From: Streptococcus suis
GTDB taxonomy: Bacteria; Bacillota; Bacilli; Lactobacillales; Streptococcaceae
Assembly (NCBI RefSeq): GCF_002960445.1
Contig: NZ_POJD01000142.1
Location: 62,001-126,000 of the forward strand
Direction: 5' to 3'
DNA: 64,000 nt
The notes below the pieces were generated by a model. It did not search any database and was not told the DNA's origin. It worked only from the letters and a program-made list of their open reading frames with translations. Shown here piece by piece: positions 18,442-30,035 of the stretch. Position 1 is the stretch's first letter; each line of letters begins with the position of its first letter. Made by a program: the position numbers and the translations under genes.

Positions 18442-20226
18442 ATGAACGATTTAATCAAGCACAAGTTGGAGTTGCTGCCGGATAGTCCGGGTTGTTACCT
18501 CCACAAAAACAAGCACGGTAAGATTATCTATGTGGGCAAGGCCAAAAACCTGCGAAATCGGGTGCGGTCTTATTTTCGTGGTGCCCATGATACCAAGACA
18601 GAAGCCTTAGTAGCTGAAATTGCCGATTTTGAATTTATCGTGACAGACTCCAATATTGAGGCACTTCTGTTGGAAATCAATCTCATTCAGGAAAACAAGC
18701 CACGCTACAATATCATGCTCAAGGACGACAAGTCCTATCCTTTCATCAAGATCACTAAGGAACGCCATCCGCGGCTAATCATTACACGGCAGATAAAAAA
18801 GGATGGTGGTCAGTATTTTGGTCCTTATCCTGACGTTAGTGCGGCCAATCAAACCCTTAAACTATTGGAGCGCCTCTATCCTTTCCGCAAGTGTAAATTG
18901 CCTGAGAACAAGTATTGTCTTTATTATCATTTGGGGCAATGTTTGGCACACGGGGAAAACCTGCCCAGCCTGTCTGACTATGACAAGATGGCTAAGGAAG
19001 TGGCCCAGTTCTTGACAGGTCATGATGATAAGATTGTCAAGGAAGTCCAGGACAAGATGAAAGTTGCTGCTGGCAATCTGGAATTTGAAAAGGCTGCGGA
19101 ATACCGAGATGTCCTCCAATCCATTTCAACCCTGCGGACCAAGCAGCGTGTGATGGCCCATGACTTGCAGAATCGAGATGTCTTTGGCTACTATGTAGAT
19201 AAGGGCTGGATGTGTGTACAGGTTTTCTTTGTTCGTCAGGGAAAACTAATTGAGCGGAATGTCAATCTCTTTCCCTACTATAATGATGCGGACGAAGACT
19301 TTTTGACCTACATCGGTCAGTTTTACAGGGACCAGCAGCATTTAATTCCATCTGAAGTGTTGATACCACAGGATATTGACCAAGAAGCCGTAGAAGCTCT
19401 GGTGGCGACCAAGGTGCTTAAACCCCAGCGTGGTGAGAAGAAGCAACTCATAGCTCTGGCCACCAAGAATGCCCGTGTCAGTCTGGAGCAGAAGTTTAAT
19501 CTCCTGGAGAAAAATCTGAAGAAGACCTATGGTGCAGTCGAGAATATCGGTCAGCTTTTGGGAATTCCGACGCCTGTGCGGATTGAGGCCTTTGACAACT
19601 CCAACATCATGGGGACCAGTCCTGTGTCGGCCATGGTGGTTTTTGAAAATGGGGTGCCCAATAAAAAAGAATACCGCAAGTACAAGATTAAGACGGTTGA
19701 GGGGCCGGATGATTACGCCTCTATGCGTGAAGTGCTGCAACGCCGTTATAGTCGGGTCTTGCGGGACGATTTGACACCGCCTGATTTGATTATCATTGAC
19801 GGTGGTCAAGGTCAGGTAAATGTCGCCAAGCAGGTCATCGAGCAGGAGCTAGGCATGTCCATTCCTATTGCAGGTTTGCAGAAGAATGACAAGCACCAGA
19901 CCCACGAGTTGCTCTTTGGAAATCCGCTAGAAGTCGTGGAGTTGCCCCGTAATTCTCAGGAATTTTTCCTTCTTCATCGAATTCAAGATGAAGTTCACCG
20001 ATTTGCCATTGAGTTTCATCGTCAGGTTCGGTCAAAAAATTCCTTCTCATCCAAATTGGATGGTATTGATGGCTTGGGACCAAAACGCAAACAGGCTCTG
20101 ATGAAGCATTTCAAATCTATTGGTAATATCCAGTCGGCCAGTCTGCAAGAAATTGCAGAAGCAGGAGTGCCGTATAAGGTGGCGGAGAAGGTGAAGGAAA
20201 GTTTATCAGATAGAGGTGAGAATTGA
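18442..20226 (+). CDS. uvrC: Excinuclease ABC subunit C
   Basis: UvrC makes both incisions in nucleotide excision repair. The 594-residue protein has the GIY-YIG nuclease domain at the N-terminus ([20 protein letters not shown]), the UVR motif [20 protein letters not shown] near residue 210, the RNase H-like domain ([28 protein letters not shown]) and C-terminal helix-hairpin-helix repeats ([19 protein letters not shown]). Length and motifs are normal. The ATG at 18442 lacks a ribosome-binding site and lies six bases after an extended -10 box, so the message may be leaderless. A small membrane protein gene follows. Confidence 0.95.
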   Translation: MNDLIKHKLELLPDSPGCYLHKNKHGKIIYVGKAKNLRNRVRSYFRGAHDTKTEALVAEIADFEFIVTDSNIEALLLEINLIQENKPRYNIMLKDDKSYPFIKITKERHPRLIITRQIKKDGGQYFGPYPDVSAANQTLKLLERLYPFRKCKLPENKYCLYYHLGQCLAHGENLPSLSDYDKMAKEVAQFLTGHDDKIVKEVQDKMKVAAGNLEFEKAAEYRDVLQSISTLRTKQRVMAHDLQNRDVFGYYVDKGWMCVQVFFVRQGKLIERNVNLFPYYNDADEDFLTYIGQFYRDQQHLIPSEVLIPQDIDQEAVEALVATKVLKPQRGEKKQLIALATKNARVSLEQKFNLLEKNLKKTYGAVENIGQLLGIPTPVRIEAFDNSNIMGTSPVSAMVVFENGVPNKKEYRKYKIKTVEGPDDYASMREVLQRRYSRVLRDDLTPPDLIIIDGGQGQVNVAKQVIEQELGMSIPIAGLQKNDKHQTHELLFGNPLEVVELPRNSQEFFLLHRIQDEVHRFAIEFHRQVRSKNSFSSKLDGIDGLGPKRKQALMKHFKSIGNIQSASLQEIAEAGVPYKVAEKVKESLSDRGEN

Positions 20227-20281
20227 AAAAATGCTTCAATTATGGTAAAATAAAACGATATTGCAAAATAAGGAGAAAGCC

Positions 20282-20410
20282 ATGGCTTTTGGAGAAGTAA
20301 AACATAAGAAAACATTTTTTGAGAAGGTGACAATTATCATCGTTATTGTGATGGTGCTAGTAACCTTGGCTGGTTTGATTTTACCAGCTATCAATGCATT
20401 GATGAATTAA
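20282..20410 (+). CDS. Small membrane protein, DUF4044 type
   Basis: This 42-residue protein (MAFGEVKHKKTFFEKVTIII and onward) has a short basic head and one membrane helix rich in Ile, Val and Leu, ending NALMN. It matches the DUF4044 family of tiny streptococcal proteins in start (MAFG), the FEKVT motif and size. AAGGAGAAAGCC gives a strong ribosome-binding site. It lies 55 bases after uvrC and is probably read from the same transcript. No function is known. Confidence 0.8.
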   Translation: MAFGEVKHKKTFFEKVTIIIVIVMVLVTLAGLILPAINALMN

Positions 20411-20565
20411 GAACCTGTACACACTTCAGCACTTCTATAGTAAGGTTAGCTTTCAGTTCCTCATTGTTAGTTTTTTTCAAAATACAACTGTATTTCCCTA
20501 AAAACTGCTTTGTTTAACTTGAAAAGAATTCTTATATTTGAATTTTGCTTGTGATACAGATTATA

Positions 20566-20588
20566 AAACGCTTCTAAGCGTTTTTTTC
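20566..20588 (+). terminator. Terminator before obgE
   Basis: AAACGCTT, a two-base loop and AAGCGTTT are followed by seven T residues. It lies 20 bases before the obgE start and ends the uvrC transcript. A possible promoter (TTGAAT, 17 bases, TTATAA at 20538-20566) abuts it, so the obgE start point is unclear. Confidence 0.75.
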
Positions 20589-20608
20589 TAGGAAAGAATA
20601 GGTAAATT

Positions 20609-21922
20609 ATGAGTATGTTTTTAGATACAGCCAAGATTACGGTCAAGGCTGGTAAGGGTGGCGATGGCATGGTGGCCTTCCGCCGTGAGAAGTATGTACC
20701 CAATGGCGGTCCTTGGGGTGGTGACGGTGGTCGTGGTGGTAATGTGGTCTTTGTCGTGGATGAGGGCTTGCGCACCTTGATGGACTTCCGTTACAACCGT
20801 CGTTTTAAGGCTGACGATGGTGAAAAAGGCATGACCAAGGGAATGCATGGTCGTGGCGCAGAAGATATGTTGGTCCGTGTTCCTCAGGGAACTACTGTGC
20901 GCGATGCGGAAACTGGCAAGGTTATTACTGACTTGGTCGAGCATGGTCAGGAATTTATCATTGCCCATGGCGGACGTGGTGGTCGTGGAAATATCCGTTT
21001 TGCGACACCTAAAAATCCTGCACCAGAAATTTCTGAAAATGGGGAGCCAGGTGAAGAACGCCAATTGGAATTAGAATTGAAAGTTCTTGCTGATGTTGGG
21101 CTTGTTGGTTTTCCATCGGTTGGTAAATCAACCCTGCTCAGCGTGATTACGGCAGCCAAGCCAAAAATTGGTGCCTATCATTTTACTACTATTGTTCCAA
21201 ACTTGGGAATGGTTCGGACTAAATCTGGAGAATCATTTGCAGTTGCAGACTTGCCAGGTTTGATTGAAGGAGCTAGCCAAGGTGTTGGACTTGGAACCCA
21301 ATTCCTTCGTCACATCGAGCGGACACGGGTTATCTTGCATGTCTTAGATATGTCAGCAAGTGAAGGGCGCGATCCATATGAGGATTATGTAGCCATTAAC
21401 AATGAATTGGAAACCTATAATCTTCGACTAATGGAACGTCCGCAGATTATCGTTGCTAACAAGATGGATATGCCAGAAGCAGCTGAAAATCTGAAGGAAT
21501 TCAAGAAAAAATTAGCAGCTAACTATGATGAATTTGATGAACTGCCACAGATTTTCCCAATTTCTGGTATTGCCCATCAAGGTTTGGAAAATCTCTTGGA
21601 GGCAACAGCAGAATTGCTAGAGAAAACACCAGAATTCTTGCTTTACGACGAATCAGATTTCCAAGAGGAAGAGGCTTACTATGGCTTCAACCCAGATGAA
21701 CCAGAATTTGATATCAGCCGTTCAGATGATGCCAGCTGGATTCTATCTGGTGATAAGCTAGAAAAACTCTTTACTATGACCAACTTTGACCGTGACGAAT
21801 CAGTTATGAAATTCGCCCGTCAGTTGCGAGGAATGGGTGTCGATGAAGCCCTCCGCGCACGTGGAGCAAAAGACGGCGACACCGTTCGCATCGGCAAGTT
21901 CGAATTTGAGTTTGTGGATTAA
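20609..21922 (+). CDS. obgE: GTPase Obg/CgtA
   Basis: Obg is an essential GTPase that binds the large ribosomal subunit and the stringent-response system. The 437-residue protein has the glycine-rich Obg domain ([20 protein letters not shown]), the G domain with G1 [11 protein letters not shown] near residues 165-175, G3 [11 protein letters not shown] and G4 NKMD, and the Gram-positive C-terminal OCT domain ([20 protein letters not shown]). All key motifs are present. An ATG six bases further in is possible. A structured repeat region starts immediately after its stop codon. Confidence 0.96.
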   Translation: MSMFLDTAKITVKAGKGGDGMVAFRREKYVPNGGPWGGDGGRGGNVVFVVDEGLRTLMDFRYNRRFKADDGEKGMTKGMHGRGAEDMLVRVPQGTTVRDAETGKVITDLVEHGQEFIIAHGGRGGRGNIRFATPKNPAPEISENGEPGEERQLELELKVLADVGLVGFPSVGKSTLLSVITAAKPKIGAYHFTTIVPNLGMVRTKSGESFAVADLPGLIEGASQGVGLGTQFLRHIERTRVILHVLDMSASEGRDPYEDYVAINNELETYNLRLMERPQIIVANKMDMPEAAENLKEFKKKLAANYDEFDELPQIFPISGIAHQGLENLLEATAELLEKTPEFLLYDESDFQEEEAYYGFNPDEPEFDISRSDDASWILSGDKLEKLFTMTNFDRDESVMKFARQLRGMGVDEALRARGAKDGDTVRIGKFEFEFVD

Positions 21923-21925
21923 CGT

Positions 21926-22172
21926 AGCAGTTTGACTGCAAGTTAACTTGCTAGTCAAACTACGCCAAGTCCTATGGGCTCTTGGCTAGCTACCTTACTA
22001 ACTTCACCCAAATGGTAGTATCGACCATTTGGGTTCCGTGTCGTAACGTTGGAACTGCCTCTAAGTCCTAAAGGACTTGATGTAGTACGATAGCCGCTAT
22101 GGCGGACTACCTACCAACCTTACTAATTCCGTACAGGCAGTAACATCGACTGCCTGTACTCCATGTCGTAAC
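21926..22172 (+). repeat. Multi-hairpin element, copy 1
   Basis: A 247-base stretch packed with perfect hairpins. First comes a long one (AGTTTGACT/AGTCAAACT with inner GCAAGTT/AACTTGC), then GCCAAG/CTTGGC. Two 56-base modules follow, at 21992-22047 and 22117-22172, each with 14 conserved bases, an 11-bp stem, a 7-base loop ending ATCG, and TCCNTGTCGTAAC. The stems are unrelated in sequence (ACCCAAATGGT versus GTACAGGCAGT), yet each is perfectly paired. It lies directly after obgE and has no credible reading frame. Confidence 0.85.
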
Positions 22173-22275
22173 TTGTCCAGTGGAGTGAAACAGTTTGGGG
22201 AACTGTTTCAGCTGGTCGCCTTGAAATATGAAAGCGACCACAGAAGCCCGAGCCTAAAAATTCGAGAGCGAGGTA

Positions 22276-22522
22276 AGCAGTTTGACTGCAAGTTAACTTG
22301 CTAGTCAAACTACGCCAAGTCCTAGGGGACCTTGGCTAGCTACCTTACTAACTTCACCCAAATGGTAGTATCGACCATTTGGGTTCCGTGTCGTAACGTT
22401 GGAACTGCCTCTAAGTCCTAAAGGACTTGATGTAGTACGATAGCCGCTATGGCGGTCTACTTACCAACCTTACTAATTCCGTTCAGGCAGTAACATCGAC
22501 TGCCTGTACTCCATATCGTAAC
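22276..22522 (+). repeat. Multi-hairpin element, copy 2
   Basis: A second copy exactly 350 bases after the first, nearly identical with about nine differences by eye. One change (GTTCAGGCAGT against ACTGCCTGTAC) breaks a single pair in the second module stem. The 100-base stretch between the copies has two further hairpins (GAAACAGTT/AACTGTTTC and TGGTCGC/GCGACCA). The 128 bases after copy 2 carry no gene up to the next start codon. Confidence 0.85.
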
Positions 22523-22650
22523 ACATCCGATAAGTTGGCATGGATTTAACTGGGGAACTCGAAGGCGAGGTAGTCTTGGAATAGACTGTTTCAGTTGCTT
22601 TAAACTTGGACGAGTAGAAAATAAGTAATGATAGAAATTTGGAGGTGTCT

Positions 22651-22815
22651 ATGGGTGATAAACCGATATCCTTCAAGGATAAGGATGGAAATTTCGTTTC
22701 TGCAGCAGATGTTTGGAATGCTGAGAAATTGGAAGAACTTTTTAACACGCTCAATCCCAATCGTAAATTGCGCTTGGAAAGAGAGCGTATAGCCAAAGAG
22801 AAAGAAAATGAGTAA
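22651..22815 (+). CDS. Conserved small streptococcal protein of unknown function
   Basis: This 54-residue charged protein (MGDKPISFKDKDGNFVSAAD, then VWNAEKLEELFNTLNPNRKL and a basic/acidic tail) has no membrane segment or signal. GGAGGTGTCT precedes the ATG at ideal spacing and a terminator follows closely, which supports a real gene. I recall similar short proteins in other streptococci. FKDKDGNFVSAADVWN could bind a partner, but nothing definite can be said. Confidence 0.75.
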   Translation: MGDKPISFKDKDGNFVSAADVWNAEKLEELFNTLNPNRKLRLERERIAKEKENE

Positions 22816-22819
22816 AGTT

Positions 22820-22863
22820 AGAATCTGCTGGTGTATTGCATGACTGGCAGATTCTATTTTTTT
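22820..22863 (+). terminator. Terminator after the 54-residue protein
   Basis: AGAATCTGC (22820-22828) and GCAGATTCT (22847-22855) form a nine-pair stem followed by ATTTTTTT. Confidence 0.85.
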
Positions 22864-22928
22864 GGTCAGATATTAACCAAATTCTGTTATACTATACATA
22901 GTATATTTTATGAAAGCGTGGTGGCCGA

Positions 22929-25900
22929 ATGAAATTAGTCTATACAGATATTCGTAATCCTCTGACACAGTATCTGACAGAGCAGGCGGCAGTATTTGCC
23001 AAACAAGGGAAGCGTGTTTTTTATATTGCTCCTAACTCCCTATCATTTGAAATGGAACGCAAGGTTTTGGAATACTTGCCAGAGCAAGCTACTTTTGACA
23101 TTATCGTGACACGTTTCGGTCAATTAGGACGTTATTTGTTGATTGATAAGGTAGAGGAAGGGCAGTCGCTTGATGATGTAGGCTTGGCCATGGTTTTTTT
23201 CCGGGTCTTATCACAGTTTAAAGATGGTGATTTGAAAGTCTACGGGCGTTTAAAGACAGATTTTGGTTTTATCAATCAACTAGTAGCACTATATAAAGAG
23301 TTGCAAGGGGCCAATATGTCTGTTTTAAACTTGGAAGCCATGGGTTCTCCAGACAAACAGGCTGATTTGACCAAGATAATTCTGGCAGTAACTGATGTTT
23401 TGGTCAAGGAAGGCTTTGAGCACCGATCCAAGTTAGCACAGCTGATTAGTATGATTGAAACAGGTCAGTTAGATCAGCAGTTAAAAGATATAGTCCTTGT
23501 TATAGATGGCTTTTCTCGTTTCTCAGCAGAAGAGGAGGCCTTGGTAAGCGCCTTAAATGAATGGGTATCGGAGATTTTGATAGGTGTTTATGCTAGTAAA
23601 AAGGCTGTAAAGGCAGCTTATATTGAAGGAAATGTTTACCAGGCCAATGTTGATTTTTTGCGTCACTTATCTGCCCACTTTAGCAGCAAAATTGACTACA
23701 TTGGTCAGGAGCCTGTTTTGGATAGTCTAGGTAAAATTTCCAAGAATATGGAATGTCATTACGATTATAGTGGTTCTCAGCTCGCCCTAATGGAGGCAGA
23801 TCGAAGCAAGATTGAGATTTGGAAAGCTATCAATCAGAAAGCTGAAGTGGAGCAGGTTGCAATCGCCATTCGTCATCTACTTAGCAAGGGTGTTCGTTAC
23901 AAGGATATTCTTTTGTTGGTTGGCGATGTTGATAGCTATCATTTACAAATTGGCAAGGTGTTTGATAGATTTGACATCCCCTACTATTTGGGGAAGGCAG
24001 AAGAGATGAGTCACCATCCTCTCGTGCATTTTGTTGAGTCACTCCAACGCTTGCGTCGCAATCGTTTCAGACCAGAGGACCTGCTCAACCTTCTCAAATC
24101 AGGCTTGTACGCCAGTATTTCTCCAAAGGAACTGGATCTTTTTGAATCTTATGTGCAATTTGCAGATATGAAGGGTCAGGCTGCTTTTTCACGGGCCTTT
24201 TCGGTCAATAGCAGAGCAGACTATGATGAGGAGGTAGTTAAGGAGAAGGGGCTTATCTATGATTTGAATGTCTTAGAACCTCTGCGGGCCAAGATTATGG
24301 AGCCTTTGCTGATCTTGTTTAAGGCTGGTCCGCAAAAGGCTAGCAGTCTACTAGAGAAATTTATGGTCTTTTTAGAGGCTGTTCAGCTAACTCAAAATAT
24401 GGAAGTGCTCACTAAAGGGCTAGGTGAAGCAGAGCAGGATAAGGCGAAACAAGTCTGGAATAGCTTTATCCATACTCTTCATTCTCTTCGTCAGATTTTT
24501 GGTCATGAAAAAATGAAGTTGGATGATTTTCTGGCTATTTTACAGGCTGGAATGCAGGCCAGTCAGTATAGGACTGTTCCAGCAACAGTCGATGTGGTCA
24601 ATGTAAAATCCTATGATTTGATTATGCCTCATACTGCCAAGTACGTTTTTGCTATCGGTATGGGACAGGCTAATTTCCCAAAAGTTGCTAAGAATACCAG
24701 TCTTTTGACCGAAGAAGAGATGGCCAAGGTCAATCTGGTATCAGCTAGCTCCTCTCGTTTTGACTTGGTCAGTCGTGACAATATTAAGAAAAACCACGCT
24801 ACCATGATATCCTTACTAAATGCGGCTACGGAACACTTGGTTCTTTCTGCACCTCAGATATACAATGAAGGTGAAGATCCTCAATCCCCTTATATAGGCC
24901 TTCTCGTCGAGCTGATGAAGTTTCAAGTGATACCGCATGGTCGAATACTCAGTCCAAATCCTCAAGATGTCGGTTACTATAAAGGCTTGCTCTCTCAGCT
25001 AAAAGAGCCAGCCCTGTCAAGCCTTGAACAAGATTGGCAAGGTCAATCAGCTTTTTGGACTACTCTGGTATCCGAGCTAAAAGAAAAATTTGCAGCAAAA
25101 GATCTTTCTATTCCTGAAATCAAGGATGATATCAGTCCAGTCGCCTTAAGTGAAGATACTCGAGCAGTTCTCTATCCAGCAGATAAGCCTTTAAAACTAT
25201 CGGCCTCTAGTTTGACCAATTTTTACAATAACCAGTATCTCTACTTTATTCGCAATATCCTACGCTTGCGGGAGCAGGAAACCATTCATCCGACAGTGAC
25301 CCAGCACGGGCTCTTTCTACATCGTGTCATGGAACGCTTTGCTATGGACAAATCTAGTGATAGTTTTGAGCAGAAGTTGGATAAGGCTATTTCTGACACT
25401 CACAATGAAGCGGAGTTTAAGATGTTTTATAGTCAGGATGCCGAAGCGGAGTTCACGGGGCAAGTTTTAGATACGATTGCTCGCTCTACAGCGACTGTTC
25501 TAAGGGATAATGATTTGGTCGCTATTGATGGTCAGGAAAAGAGTTTCCGTGAGGAACAAGCTATTAAAATCCTAGATACTCAGGTCAATCGGCCAATTCA
25601 TATCAATGGTACCATTGACCGCTTGGATACTTTATTGATAAATAATGCTGTAGGTATCGTAGATTACAAGTCCAGTGATCAGACCTTCTCATTGGCTGAT
25701 TTTTACAATGGTTTGAAACCCCAATTGGTCACTTATTTGGAAGCTGTGCGCCATCTGAAAGAAACAAAAGAAAAGGCTGCTTTTGGAGCTATGTATCTAC
25801 ATTTACAAAATCCTCTTATCCGATTAAAGGATACGAAGAATATGGAAGAACTAGAGCAGCTTGCCAATACCAGTTTAGTCTACAAGGGTTTATTTATTAA

Positions 25901-26198
25901 AGGGGAAAGTCAAGGTCTTTCATCCCTTTATAAGACAGAGAAGCAGACCTATGAGAAAGAGGAATGTGATATTCTACTGGAGCATAATCGACATCTCTAT
26001 CAGAAGGCTGCTGAGGAAATTATCAATGGTCGCTTTGCTATTAACCCTTATACAAAAGATGGACGTTCGGTTGCTGGTGAGCAACTGAAGGCCATTACAG
26101 GTTTTGAGGCCGATCGACATATGGGAATGGCTCGTCGTTTGGTCAAGGAAACAAAACGAGAGAATTGGCTAGAGAGAATGAAAGGAGAAGAGGACTAA
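22929..26198 (+). CDS. rexB: ATP-dependent helicase/nuclease subunit B (RexB/AddB)
   Basis: RexB partners RexA in the streptococcal counterpart of RecBCD, which resects double-strand breaks for recombination. The 1089-residue protein has a helicase-like N-terminus without a Walker A lysine ([18 protein letters not shown]), as is usual for the lactic-acid-bacterial type. A C-terminal RecB-type nuclease domain carries [20 protein letters not shown] and the catalytic DYKSS. The start is an ATG with a modest upstream purine run. Its stop overlaps the rexA start by one base (TAATG), so expression is coupled. Confidence 0.93.
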   Translation: MKLVYTDIRNPLTQYLTEQAAVFAKQGKRVFYIAPNSLSFEMERKVLEYLPEQATFDIIVTRFGQLGRYLLIDKVEEGQSLDDVGLAMVFFRVLSQFKDGDLKVYGRLKTDFGFINQLVALYKELQGANMSVLNLEAMGSPDKQADLTKIILAVTDVLVKEGFEHRSKLAQLISMIETGQLDQQLKDIVLVIDGFSRFSAEEEALVSALNEWVSEILIGVYASKKAVKAAYIEGNVYQANVDFLRHLSAHFSSKIDYIGQEPVLDSLGKISKNMECHYDYSGSQLALMEADRSKIEIWKAINQKAEVEQVAIAIRHLLSKGVRYKDILLLVGDVDSYHLQIGKVFDRFDIPYYLGKAEEMSHHPLVHFVESLQRLRRNRFRPEDLLNLLKSGLYASISPKELDLFESYVQFADMKGQAAFSRAFSVNSRADYDEEVVKEKGLIYDLNVLEPLRAKIMEPLLILFKAGPQKASSLLEKFMVFLEAVQLTQNMEVLTKGLGEAEQDKAKQVWNSFIHTLHSLRQIFGHEKMKLDDFLAILQAGMQASQYRTVPATVDVVNVKSYDLIMPHTAKYVFAIGMGQANFPKVAKNTSLLTEEEMAKVNLVSASSSRFDLVSRDNIKKNHATMISLLNAATEHLVLSAPQIYNEGEDPQSPYIGLLVELMKFQVIPHGRILSPNPQDVGYYKGLLSQLKEPALSSLEQDWQGQSAFWTTLVSELKEKFAAKDLSIPEIKDDISPVALSEDTRAVLYPADKPLKLSASSLTNFYNNQYLYFIRNILRLREQETIHPTVTQHGLFLHRVMERFAMDKSSDSFEQKLDKAISDTHNEAEFKMFYSQDAEAEFTGQVLDTIARSTATVLRDNDLVAIDGQEKSFREEQAIKILDTQVNRPIHINGTIDRLDTLLINNAVGIVDYKSSDQTFSLADFYNGLKPQLVTYLEAVRHLKETKEKAAFGAMYLHLQNPLIRLKDTKNMEELEQLANTSLVYKGLFIKGESQGLSSLYKTEKQTYEKEECDILLEHNRHLYQKAAEEIINGRFAINPYTKDGRSVAGEQLKAITGFEADRHMGMARRLVKETKRENWLERMKGEED

Positions 26199-29100
26199 TG
26201 GCTTTTGAACCATTTTTAAGTGCAGAAGAAATTCGTGCTATTCAGTTGGAGGAGGCTGCTTCTGCAAAGAAGCCCAAGCGGACACCTGAGCAGATTGAAG
26301 CCATTTATAGTCATAGTCAGAACATACTTGTTTCAGCATCAGCTGGTTCTGGCAAGACCTTTGTCATGGTGGAGAGGATACTGGACAAGCTACAACGTGG
26401 TGTGGGGATTGAAGAGCTTTTTATCTCTACTTTTACAGTTAAGGCAGCAGGTCAGCTAAAGGATCGGATTGAGGACAATCTTAATAAAACCATTGCTGCG
26501 ACTAGCGATATGGACTTGAGGCGGCACCTATCAGCTCAGTTGGCTGATTTGACCAAGGCTGATATCGGGACCATGGACTCTTTCACGCAGAAATTAGTCA
26601 CGACCTATGGCTATAGTCTGGGTATTTCGCCCCAGTTTCGTATCCTACAAGATGAAGTTGAAAAATCTAGTTTCAAAAAAGAAATTTTTAGTCAGATTTT
26701 TGCAACCTATTTAGAAAATGACAAATCAGGGGACTTTCGGAAGCTGGTCAGCAATTTTTCAGGTAGTCGGAAAGACAATAGCGGTTTTCGTGCAGTCGTC
26801 TATCAGATTTATGATTTTAGCCAATCAACTAGCAATCCGACCCAATGGCTAAAAGAAAAGGCTGTTCAGTCAGAACTTTATAGCCAGGAAAAAATTGACC
26901 AGATGCTTGAACAAGACTATAAGCAAACTGTTTTGGACCAGCTTTATGATGCTGCGGATTTTTTCCATTACCATGTGGAATGGGGGAAAAAAGATTTTGG
27001 CTCTGCTCCATATTTTGCTAATGTTGAAGAGGTTGTGGGTCTTTTGACAGATTTAGATGGCTTGGGTCTAAAGGACTTGACGGAACGGGTTGAAAAAATT
27101 CTACTCATCAATAGCCAGTCCAATGGCAGGGGGTTGACAAATGCTAAGCGTCCTAAGGATGAGCATTTACTAGCTTTTAAGGAAGAATATAATGTTGGTA
27201 AGAAACAAATTATTGAAGGCTTGCGGGAGTTAGGGCAGGAAGCCTATGAATTGAACTTGCTTAAAGACTACCAGCTTCAAGCTCTGCCTTTGTTGGAGCT
27301 TCTGCGTGATTTTGTTTTGGATTTTTCACAAGCCTATTTGGAGTTGAAAATCAGGGAAGCTGCCTTTGAATTTTCGGATATTGGGCATTTTGCCATTCGG
27401 ATTTTAGAGGAAAACGAGGATATTCGCCAGTATTTCCAAGACAAGTACCATGAGGTAATGGTGGACGAGTACCAAGACAATAACCACAGTCAAGAGCGAA
27501 TGTTGGATTTGCTGTCTAATGGGCACAATCGCTTCATGGTAGGGGATATCAAACAATCAATCTATCGCTTCCGTCAGGCTGATCCGATGATTTTCCAAGA
27601 GAAATTTGAACTTTATCAGTCTAATCCAGAGGCAGGAAAATTGATATTACTCAAGGAGAATTTCCGCAGCAGTATCGAGGTTGTAGAAGCTACTAATGCG
27701 ATTTTTACTCGCCTTATGGATAAACAGGTGGGTGAAATTAACTATGATGGCAGCCACCGCCTAGTCTTTGGTAATAGTGAAAACCCTACTTATAAGCCAG
27801 AAAATCAGATGGAGTACTGGCTCTATAGTCAGAAGGAAGATAAGACTGATACAGAGGATAGGGAAGAGGAGGTGGCCATATCAGCTGGCGAAGTTGAAAT
27901 GGTGGCTAAGGAAATCTTACGTCTGCATAAGGAGAAGAACGTAAAATTTGAAGACATTACGCTATTAGTCCAAAAACGAACCCACAATCATCTGATTACA
28001 AGCATTTTTGACAGGTATGGTATTCCCTTAGTGGCTGATGGTGGGTTAACATCCTATCTGAAATCCTTGGAAGTCATGGTCATGCTAGATACCTTGCGGG
28101 TAATTAACAATCCGCTCAATGATTATGCCCTAGTAGCACTTCTCAAATCTCCTATGTTTCGATTTGATGAGGATGAATTGACCCGCATTTCCCTACAGGC
28201 TAATACAGGATTTTTCTATCAAAAGATGGAAGAAGCGAAACAAATAGAAGGTATCAAAGATGATGCGGACCAAGAGAATTGTGCTAGGAAAAGCTTGATT
28301 ACAAAAGGTTTGCAAACTAAGATTAGTCATTTTTTGTCAGTATTGGATAGCTGGCGTTCTTTTGCCAAGCTACATTCTATCCATGATTTGATTTGGAAGA
28401 TTTTCAATGAAAAATTCTACTACGACTATGTAGCTACTTTGCCAAATGCCAGCAAGCGACAGGCTAATCTTTACGCCCTGGGTTTGCGTGCTCATCAATT
28501 TGAAAAGACTGGTTACAAGGGATTATCTCGCTTTATTGCCATGATTGATCGTGCCTTAGTCAACGACAAAGACTTGGCAGATGTTCAAGAATTTGTTCCG
28601 GAAAACGCAGTGCAACTCATGACTATTCATAAGTCAAAGGGGTTGGAGTTCAAGTATGTATTTCTTATGAATATTGATAAGAAATTTAACTTAGAGGACC
28701 ATTACCAGTCTGTTATTATCAGTCGAAAAAATGGACTTGGGGTTCAGTATCTGGCAGACATGAAAAATCGGGTAAGGAGTTCATTACCCCAGGTGCGCGT
28801 GCTGATGAATACTCTTCCCTATCGTCGTAACTTGCAAGAGCTGAAAATTGCCAATCTATCTGAACAAATGCGCTTGCTTTATGTAGCCCTGACCCGAGCT
28901 GAGATAAAACTCTACTTGGTTGGAAAAGGGTCTGAGGAAAAACTAGCAGATCGGTACGACGGCAAACAAGAAAATGGTGTCTTAGCTAAATCAACAAGAG
29001 AGAATATGGTCAGCTTTCAAGATTGGATACTAGCTATTGACGCTGCCTTTGCTGGTCAAGACCTTCACTTCAAGAAAAGATTTGTGACGGATGAGGACCT

Positions 29101-30010
29101 TGAAGAAATCGGGGAGCAGATCGAAGACCAGTCAGTTCAAGAAGCAGCGGAAGCAAGTGACAATCAAGCAACTGAAACCGTAGAGGTTACTGTGTCTGAA
29201 CAGTTACCACTAGAGCAAGCTGACCAAACTGAACAAGCCAAAGAGGTGAAGTCGGATCGAATAGAAGAAATCCAGTTAAAAGACATTGAGATTGGTTTGA
29301 AATTATTGTCTTCTGTCCAAGAACTGAATGCCAGCTATAAGGCTGCTATAGAATTACCAAGTTTACGGACTCCAAGTCAAATCAAGAAACTCTATGAGCC
29401 TATTTTGGAACAAGAAGGCATGGAAATCATGGATAAGTCCGATACAAGGCAGGACTTGGCAAAATCCAAAACAAAACGGACCTTCAACTTGCCAGATTTC
29501 TCCAAGAAACCAAAAATTACTGGAGCCCAAGTCGGTTCAGCAGTCCATGAACTCATGCAACGCTTGGACTTGTCTTGGTTGGTGACAGAAGATACGGTAA
29601 GAGAAGCTCTAGAAGCTGTTCATGCAGATCAGGCTGTTAAGGACAAGATTGATATTCAAAAGATCTTGGATTTCTTTGATACAGACTTGGGTCAGGAAAT
29701 TCTAGCCAATACGGACAAACTACACCGAGAAGCTCCATTTGCAAGTTTGCAGACTGATCCTGTATCACAGGAAGATTTTGTCCTGCGTGGGATTATCGAT
29801 GGCTACCTACTCTATGATGATCATATTGTCCTCTTTGATTACAAGACAGACAAGTATGACCAACCAATCCAACTCAGCCAACGTTACCAAGCTCAAATGC
29901 AACTCTACGCAGAAGCATTGAAAAAAGCCTACAAGATAAACCGTGTAGACTGCCATTTAATTTTGCTAGGCGGAGAGAGAATAGAAGTAGTTCAAGTTGA
30001 TGTAAACTAA
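26198..30010 (+). CDS. rexA: ATP-dependent helicase/nuclease subunit A (RexA/AddA)
   Basis: This is the UvrD-type helicase and nuclease subunit of RexAB. The 1270-residue protein has Q-motif and Walker A residues ([34 protein letters not shown]), Walker [12 protein letters not shown], motif [14 protein letters not shown], late helicase motifs [11 protein letters not shown] and LLYVALTRA, and a C-terminal nuclease site [19 protein letters not shown] Gln/Glu-rich stretch at about residues 965-1020 is a low-complexity linker. GGAGAAGAGG precedes the ATG at 26198, which overlaps the rexB stop. Length is normal for AddA. Confidence 0.95.
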   Translation: MAFEPFLSAEEIRAIQLEEAASAKKPKRTPEQIEAIYSHSQNILVSASAGSGKTFVMVERILDKLQRGVGIEELFISTFTVKAAGQLKDRIEDNLNKTIAATSDMDLRRHLSAQLADLTKADIGTMDSFTQKLVTTYGYSLGISPQFRILQDEVEKSSFKKEIFSQIFATYLENDKSGDFRKLVSNFSGSRKDNSGFRAVVYQIYDFSQSTSNPTQWLKEKAVQSELYSQEKIDQMLEQDYKQTVLDQLYDAADFFHYHVEWGKKDFGSAPYFANVEEVVGLLTDLDGLGLKDLTERVEKILLINSQSNGRGLTNAKRPKDEHLLAFKEEYNVGKKQIIEGLRELGQEAYELNLLKDYQLQALPLLELLRDFVLDFSQAYLELKIREAAFEFSDIGHFAIRILEENEDIRQYFQDKYHEVMVDEYQDNNHSQERMLDLLSNGHNRFMVGDIKQSIYRFRQADPMIFQEKFELYQSNPEAGKLILLKENFRSSIEVVEATNAIFTRLMDKQVGEINYDGSHRLVFGNSENPTYKPENQMEYWLYSQKEDKTDTEDREEEVAISAGEVEMVAKEILRLHKEKNVKFEDITLLVQKRTHNHLITSIFDRYGIPLVADGGLTSYLKSLEVMVMLDTLRVINNPLNDYALVALLKSPMFRFDEDELTRISLQANTGFFYQKMEEAKQIEGIKDDADQENCARKSLITKGLQTKISHFLSVLDSWRSFAKLHSIHDLIWKIFNEKFYYDYVATLPNASKRQANLYALGLRAHQFEKTGYKGLSRFIAMIDRALVNDKDLADVQEFVPENAVQLMTIHKSKGLEFKYVFLMNIDKKFNLEDHYQSVIISRKNGLGVQYLADMKNRVRSSLPQVRVLMNTLPYRRNLQELKIANLSEQMRLLYVALTRAEIKLYLVGKGSEEKLADRYDGKQENGVLAKSTRENMVSFQDWILAIDAAFAGQDLHFKKRFVTDEDLEEIGEQIEDQSVQEAAEASDNQATETVEVTVSEQLPLEQADQTEQAKEVKSDRIEEIQLKDIEIGLKLLSSVQELNASYKAAIELPSLRTPSQIKKLYEPILEQEGMEIMDKSDTRQDLAKSKTKRTFNLPDFSKKPKITGAQVGSAVHELMQRLDLSWLVTEDTVREALEAVHADQAVKDKIDIQKILDFFDTDLGQEILANTDKLHREAPFASLQTDPVSQEDFVLRGIIDGYLLYDDHIVLFDYKTDKYDQPIQLSQRYQAQMQLYAEALKKAYKINRVDCHLILLGGERIEVVQVDVN

Positions 30011-30035
30011 AAGCGAGTGATTAAACTCGCTTTTT
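30009..30035. terminator. Bidirectional terminator shared by rexA and plsY
   Basis: AAAAGCGAG and CTCGCTTTT flank TGATTAAA, with A and T runs on both sides. The plsY stop codon lies in the loop, and one arm codes its last residues. Confidence 0.8.

Noticed and set aside
19342-19809. 155-codon minus-strand frame inside uvrC
   Set aside because: It lies wholly within a well-supported gene, has no ribosome-binding site or recognisable domain, and is explained by uvrC codon composition.
20538-20566. Possible obgE promoter TTGAAT-17-TTATAA
   Set aside because: The start point would fall inside the terminator stem, so it is not listed as a promoter; 5'-end mapping would decide.
22123-22308. Minus-strand frames in the multi-hairpin element (also 22473-22796)
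   Set aside because: The shared ending MEYRQSMLLP-type sequence is just the repeated DNA read backwards; there is no ribosome-binding site or domain.
21922-22650. CRISPR array
   Set aside because: The repeats are two long copies and paired hairpins, not short regular repeats with unique spacers, and no cas genes are present.
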